From: Streptomyces sp. NBC_00513
Lineage (GTDB): Bacteria; Actinomycetota; Actinomycetes; Streptomycetales; Streptomycetaceae
NCBI RefSeq assembly: GCF_041431415.1
Contig: NZ_CP107845.1
Coordinates: forward strand, 868,001-932,000
Direction of reading: 5' to 3'
DNA length: 64,000 nucleotides
Positions 60,185-64,000 of this stretch are shown here, piece by piece. The notes below the pieces were generated by a model. It was not told the DNA's origin. It ran no database searches and saw only the letters and a program-made list of their open reading frames with translations. The first letter of the stretch is position 1, and every line of letters begins with the position of its first letter. The translations under genes and the position numbers were made by a program.

Positions 60185-61294
60185 ATGCAGAACCCCACGA
60201 ACACCACCTCCGGCCTGCGCCTGGTGCGCGCGTCCATCGAGGGGCTCCTGCTCCCCTCGACGGTCACGGGTGACCTCGTCGGTGACCTCGCCCGGGTCGC
60301 CACGGACGATTCCTCGCCGGTACTCGACTCGGGGCACGGAACCCGGCCGAAGATCGACATGCACCATCACTACTGCGCTCCGGAATGGCGCGAGTGGGCC
60401 GAGCGCCACGAGCTGATCGATCCGAGGCAGTTGCCGCGTTGGGCGGGGCTCGGCATCGAGGAGGCGGTCCGGTTCATGGACGGCGCGGGCATCACGACGG
60501 CGGTGCTCAAGCCGATGCTGCCGGCCCGCTACCGGTCGTCGGCGCAGCTCCGTGAGGCGATCACCATCACGCTGCGCTCGATGGTCGAGGTGAGCGCCTC
60601 CCATCCGGGCCGCTTCCTGCACTACGTGCCGCTCTTCCTCGACGACCTCGACTCCTCGTCCTGGGCCATCCGCCGCGGACTCGGGCAGCTCGGCGCCGTG
60701 GGTGTGAACGTGACGGCGAACTACGGCGGCGTCTACCTCGGAGACCCTTCCTACGACCGGGTGTTCGCCGAGCTGAACGAGGCCTCCGCCGTGGTGGACA
60801 CCCACCCGCACCACCTCCCGGGTGGTCCTCCCGGCGCGCCGACGGTCCCCGGCATCCCGAACTTCATGTGCGACTTCCTGTTGGACACCACACGGGCCGC
60901 CGTGAACATGATCAGCAGGCGGACGCTCGACCGTTTCCCGGACATCTCGGTGATCCTGCCGCACGCCGGTGGCTTCCTCCCGTACATCGCGCCGCGCCTG
61001 GAGGCTCTCGGACGGTTCTGCGACCCGCCCATCGAGCCCGCCGCGGTCCGCGAACACCTCGGGCGCTTCTACTACGACACGGCGGGCCCCATGGCGCCGG
61101 CCGCGACCCTCCTCGCCCACGCGCCCGCCGACCACATCCTGTTCGGCACCGACTGGCCCGCCGCGCCCCCCGACACGGTGCTGGACCTGGCGCTGCCCGC
61201 GCTCGACGCGGACCCGGCCCTCACCCCCGAACAGGTCCGGGGGATCCACCACGACAACGCGCTCCGGCTGATCCCGCAGTTGGCCACGGCCTGA
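60185..61294 (+). CDS. Amidohydrolase-2 family metal enzyme
   Basis: 369 residues. Metal-site start KIDMHHHYCAPEWREW, middle His residues in VVDTHPHHLPGG, ILPHAGGFLPYI, and the late Asp in FGTDWPAAPPD, so all usual ligands of the ACMSD / resorcylate-decarboxylase type family appear. Members are often non-oxidative decarboxylases of aromatic acids or hydrolases. The first 55 residues are extra. Likely in an operon with the P450. Confidence 0.88.
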   Translation: MQNPTNTTSGLRLVRASIEGLLLPSTVTGDLVGDLARVATDDSSPVLDSGHGTRPKIDMHHHYCAPEWREWAERHELIDPRQLPRWAGLGIEEAVRFMDGAGITTAVLKPMLPARYRSSAQLREAITITLRSMVEVSASHPGRFLHYVPLFLDDLDSSSWAIRRGLGQLGAVGVNVTANYGGVYLGDPSYDRVFAELNEASAVVDTHPHHLPGGPPGAPTVPGIPNFMCDFLLDTTRAAVNMISRRTLDRFPDISVILPHAGGFLPYIAPRLEALGRFCDPPIEPAAVREHLGRFYYDTAGPMAPAATLLAHAPADHILFGTDWPAAPPDTVLDLALPALDADPALTPEQVRGIHHDNALRLIPQLATA

Positions 61295-61298
61295 CTGC

Positions 61299-61328
61299 GG
61301 CGCCGCGCCCGCTCCCGGGCCCGGCGCC
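61299..61328 (+). terminator. Weak hairpin after the amidohydrolase gene
   Basis: 7-bp stem GGCGCCG/CGGCGCC with a long GC-rich loop that can fold further, 4 bases after the stop. It may end the P450-amidohydrolase transcript. Confidence 0.35.
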
Positions 61329-61412
61329 TGCGGCCTTCCCGCGGCTCGACCCACGCACACGCGTGGGTGGCGGGTGCCGGGTCGGGCCGAAGAGGTACCG
61401 CCGGACATGCGG

Positions 61413-62981
61413 TCAGCGCCCGCCCCCGCCGGGGTCGGTGGCCGCGCGGGCCGGCGGCGTCCCCGCCGCGCCGGGGGTGGTGTTCCTACCGCCGGGGCGG
61501 GTGTCCGTACCGCCGGTCGCCCGCGACGCGTACGCCCTCGCGAGGAGACCACCGCCCACCACCAGGGCGAGTGCGCAGAGGATCAGCGCGGCCCCCACCG
61601 CGAAGGTGAAGCGCACACCCGTCGCCACGGCCTGCGGGCTCGCCGTCGTGACGTCGTCCGAGGCAGCGGCGAACGTGAACACCGCTCCCATCACGGACGC
61701 ACCGGTGACGAGCCCGAGATTGCGCGAGAGGTTCACCAGCGCGGAGGTCACGCCCCGACGCTCCGGGGCGATCTCCGCCATGACGGCGGTGTTGTTGGCC
61801 GTCTGGAACACCGCGTATCCGGCGGTGACGACCACGAGCGGGACGACGTAGCCCACGACCCCCGACGTCACGCGTGTCATCGACAGGGCGGCGGCGCCGG
61901 CGGCCATCGCGAGGAGTCCCGCGCAGGTCGTGCGGCGCGCTCCGAAGCGGTCCACCAGCCGCCCGGCCGGTACACCCGTCAGCGCGGCGACCACCGGCCC
62001 GACGGCCAGGACCAGTCCGACGAGGGCGTCGTCGAGTCCGAGCCCGCGCGAGAGGTGGAACGGCCCGACCACGAGCGTCGCCATGACCACGGTGGTGACG
62101 AGCGTGCCGGCGGCGAGGCCCGCGCTCAGGACCGGGTCACGAAACGCTGCCAACCGGACCAGCGGGGACGCGACGCGCCCCTCGACCCGCACGAAGAGGA
62201 CGACCCCGAGCACGGCGGCCGCCAACAGGGCCGCGTTCGCCGCACCGAAGCCGCCGCGCCCCAGGGTCATGGCGAGGGCGTAGGCCGCGAGCGTCAGGGC
62301 CAGCAGCGCCATGCCCGCACGGTCGAAGCCGGGCCGCGCGCCGGCGGGTTCGCTCGCCTGCCGGTCGACCGGGAGGTGACGGCGGGCGAGGAGCAGGGTC
62401 AGGAGTCCCAGCGGCGCGTTGACGAGGAAGAGCGCCCGCCATCCGAGCCCGGAGATCAGCACGCCGCCGAGCGAGGGACCCAGGGCGGTACCGATCGCGG
62501 ACATGGTCCCGAGCATTCCCATGGCCCTGCCGATCCGCGCCCTGGGAACCGTCTCGGCAACGAACGCCATGGTGAGGGCCATCATGACGGCCGCCCCGAG
62601 ACCTTGTACCGCCCGGGCGGCGATCAGCAGCCAGAGGTGGGGCGCGCCGGCGCACAGCAGCGAGCCCGCCGTGAACACCGCGATCCCGGCGAGCAGCAGC
62701 CGCCGGCGGCCCACGAGGTCGCCGAGCCGTCCGGCGCCGACGATCAGGGCGGTGACGGCCAGGAGGTAGGCGAGGACCACCCACTGGACCTGCTGGAAGG
62801 AGGCCGTGAACACGTGCGCCAGCGTGGGCAGGGCGACGTTGGCGCTGCCGGCGCCGAGCGAGGAGAGCACCGTGGCCAGCGAGAGCGCGGCGAGCGCTCC
62901 TCCCGGCGAGGTCGTCCCCCCGGCGTTCCCGGCGCCGCCGGCGGCGACTGTCCCGCGTCCCTCGTCGATCGGTTTCAACAC
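61413..62981 (-). CDS. MFS drug exporter (DHA2/EmrB-QacA type)
   Basis: 522 residues from GTG 62981 (GGAG nearby; the open frame continues upstream without family similarity). About fourteen hydrophobic segments, loop 2-3 motif GRLGDLVGRRRLLL, and GPSLGGVLISGLGWRALFLVN, the antiporter motif C region of drug:H+ exporters. Likely exports a small toxic or self-made compound. Divergent from the XRE-cupin regulator, 186 bases apart. Confidence 0.92.
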   Translation of the reverse strand: MLKPIDEGRGTVAAGGAGNAGGTTSPGGALAALSLATVLSSLGAGSANVALPTLAHVFTASFQQVQWVVLAYLLAVTALIVGAGRLGDLVGRRRLLLAGIAVFTAGSLLCAGAPHLWLLIAARAVQGLGAAVMMALTMAFVAETVPRARIGRAMGMLGTMSAIGTALGPSLGGVLISGLGWRALFLVNAPLGLLTLLLARRHLPVDRQASEPAGARPGFDRAGMALLALTLAAYALAMTLGRGGFGAANAALLAAAVLGVVLFVRVEGRVASPLVRLAAFRDPVLSAGLAAGTLVTTVVMATLVVGPFHLSRGLGLDDALVGLVLAVGPVVAALTGVPAGRLVDRFGARRTTCAGLLAMAAGAAALSMTRVTSGVVGYVVPLVVVTAGYAVFQTANNTAVMAEIAPERRGVTSALVNLSRNLGLVTGASVMGAVFTFAAASDDVTTASPQAVATGVRFTFAVGAALILCALALVVGGGLLARAYASRATGGTDTRPGGRNTTPGAAGTPPARAATDPGGGGR

Positions 62982-63129
62982 GAACTCCGTTCTCTCACGG
63001 CCTCCTCCGGCCCGGCCGCCGGGTGGCGGCGGGTGGGGCGGGGAGACGGCGTGGCCGGCGGCCCGGGCCGGTGCTCGGCCTCGGTGCGCTGCCGGGGAGA
63101 GTGCACCGGCCCTCGTGAGTCGACAATCT

Positions 63130-63159
63130 TTGTTGCCGGTTCCGGGACGACGGTATGGA
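63130..63159 (+). promoter_or_regulatory. Candidate promoter of the XRE-cupin gene
   Basis: TTGTTG (63130-63135), 18-base spacer, TATGGA (63154-63159). The ATG starts 8 bases later, which implies a leaderless transcript; no ribosome site precedes it. Confidence 0.45.
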
Positions 63160-63167
63160 ATGCGTCC

Positions 63168-63752
63168 ATGGACAGACCACAGCCCTACCGAGCGGTCCTC
63201 GACGAGGTCGGCCCCCGACTCAGGCGGGTGCGCGCCGCGCGCGGACTCACCCTCGCGGCTGTCTCCGAGGCGACCGGCATCTCCAAGAGCACCCTGTCCC
63301 GGCTGGAGTCCGGGCAGCGCCGCCCCAGCCTGGAACTGCTGCTGCCGCTCGCCGGCACGTACCACGTGCCCCTGGACGACCTGGTGGGAGCGCCCGAAGT
63401 GGGCGATCCCCGGGTGCGGTTGACGTCCCACGCCCTGCCGAACGGTGGGGTGTACGTGCCGCTGTCGCGTACCCCGGGACCCATCCAGGCATACAAGATG
63501 ATCATCACCGATCGGGGTGCCGACCCCTCCCCGCGAACCCACGAGGGTTACGAGTGGCTGTACGTGCTGAACGGCCGGTTGCGCCTGGTCCTCGGCGAAC
63601 ACGACCTGGTCCTCGGCGCCGGCGAGGTGGCGGAGTTCGACACCCGGGTGCCCCACTGGTTCAGCAGCGCCGACGGACGGCCCGTCGAAGTCCTCAGCCT
63701 CTTCGGACGGCAGGGAGAACGCATGCACGTACGCGCGAAGCCGCAGGCCTGA
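63168..63752 (+). CDS. XRE-family regulator with C-terminal cupin
   Basis: 194 residues from ATG 63168. N-terminal helix-turn-helix (RRVRAARGLTLAAVSEATGI, SKSTLSRLESGQRRPSLELL) and a C-terminal cupin (YEWLYVLNGRLRLVLGEHD, PHWFSS). Proteins of this layout sense small metabolites and control adjacent transport genes. Divergent from the MFS exporter, so it is the likely regulator of that gene. Confidence 0.92.
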   Translation: MDRPQPYRAVLDEVGPRLRRVRAARGLTLAAVSEATGISKSTLSRLESGQRRPSLELLLPLAGTYHVPLDDLVGAPEVGDPRVRLTSHALPNGGVYVPLSRTPGPIQAYKMIITDRGADPSPRTHEGYEWLYVLNGRLRLVLGEHDLVLGAGEVAEFDTRVPHWFSSADGRPVEVLSLFGRQGERMHVRAKPQA

Positions 63753-63770
63753 CACGCCGGCCCGGCGCAC

Positions 63771-63804
63771 GGGGTCCCCGCCCGGGCAGTCCGGCGGGGA
63801 CCCC
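63771..63804. terminator. Bidirectional terminator
   Basis: Perfect 12-bp stem GGGGTCCCCGCC (63771-63782) with its complement at 63793-63804, 10-base loop, between converging genes. Confidence 0.85.
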
Positions 63805-63812
63805 GCGGGCCG

Positions 63813-64000
63813 TCAGCCGAGGCGGGTCAGCCTGTTCCCGAACGAGGGCTCGGCCAGGTCGACGCCCACCGCCACCGGTACGGTCTTCGCGCCGTCGCCG
63901 TCACCGACCGTCAGCACCCCGACTTCGGCGCCGGCCTTCGCGGTGTGGGGCAGCGTGGAGGCACCGCCGCCGAGCGTGAGGCGCAGCCGCTGCCCCGGAA
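63813..64000 (-). CDS. C-terminal end of a probable D-Ala-D-Ala carboxypeptidase
   Basis: The last 62 or so residues of a minus-strand gene cut by the window end. It reads LRLTLGGGASTLPHTAKAG, then GAEVGVLTVGDGDGAK and ends SFGNRLTRLG, which resembles the C-terminal beta domain of PBP5-type carboxypeptidases. The catalytic domain lies outside the window, so the assignment is by this tail only. Confidence 0.6.
   Translation of the reverse strand, partial: PGQRLRLTLGGGASTLPHTAKAGAEVGVLTVGDGDGAKTVPVAVGVDLAEPSFGNRLTRLG

Overview
High-GC DNA with GTG starts, frequent 4-bp GTGA/ATGA start-stop overlaps, GC-rich terminator hairpins and many typical Streptomyces families (DUF4394, DUF4190, DUF4230, PRC-barrel, CsbD, UPF0303, DmdR/IdeR-type iron boxes). 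The window is almost certainly a Streptomyces chromosome segment.

Bases 1-33233 hold one siderophore locus. Two large non-ribosomal peptide synthetase (NRPS) genes come first; the first is cut by the window start inside what looks like an EntF-type starter condensation domain. By hand-read specificity codes the six modules give: 2,3-dihydroxybenzoyl (DHB) - Gly - basic residue (Orn/Arg/Lys class) - Ser - D-Ser - basic residue - N5-hydroxyornithine, then thioesterase release. Downstream is an iron-box-controlled operon dhbA-dhbC-dhbE-dhbB plus a phosphopantetheinyl transferase, an iron-box-preceded DoxX-like membrane protein, and an iron-box-preceded import operon: two FecCD permeases, an ATPase, a lipoprotein binding protein, and a siderophore reductase fused to a methyltransferase-like domain. 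Together this is a nearly self-contained mixed catecholate-hydroxamate siderophore system. Missing from the window are an aryl carrier protein (DhbB has none), an ornithine N-monooxygenase and an MbtH protein; they may lie upstream or elsewhere.

Bases 33272-45492 are general chromosome: a CDF metal exporter, a tiny CxxC protein, a short UvrA paralogue, an RraA-like protein, a secreted DUF4394 protein, a VOC protein, a succinate-semialdehyde-type dehydrogenase, a FUSC-type membrane protein, an alpha/beta hydrolase and a UPF0303 protein. Bases 45681-57942 carry small membrane proteins, an ArsR-like/MFS divergent pair, an M14 peptidase, a pyroglutamyl-peptidase-like secreted protein whose catalytic Cys reads as Ser, a TetR regulator with a candidate operator, an aldo/keto reductase, and a group of small PRC-barrel, CsbD and hydrophobic proteins. 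Bases 58007-64000 carry a secreted protein, a P450-amidohydrolase pair, an MFS exporter divergent from an XRE-cupin regulator, and the tail of a probable D-Ala-D-Ala carboxypeptidase.

No tRNA, rRNA, CRISPR array, insertion sequence or prophage was recognised. Adenylation-domain codes were aligned by eye to the PheA positions and should be read as predictions.
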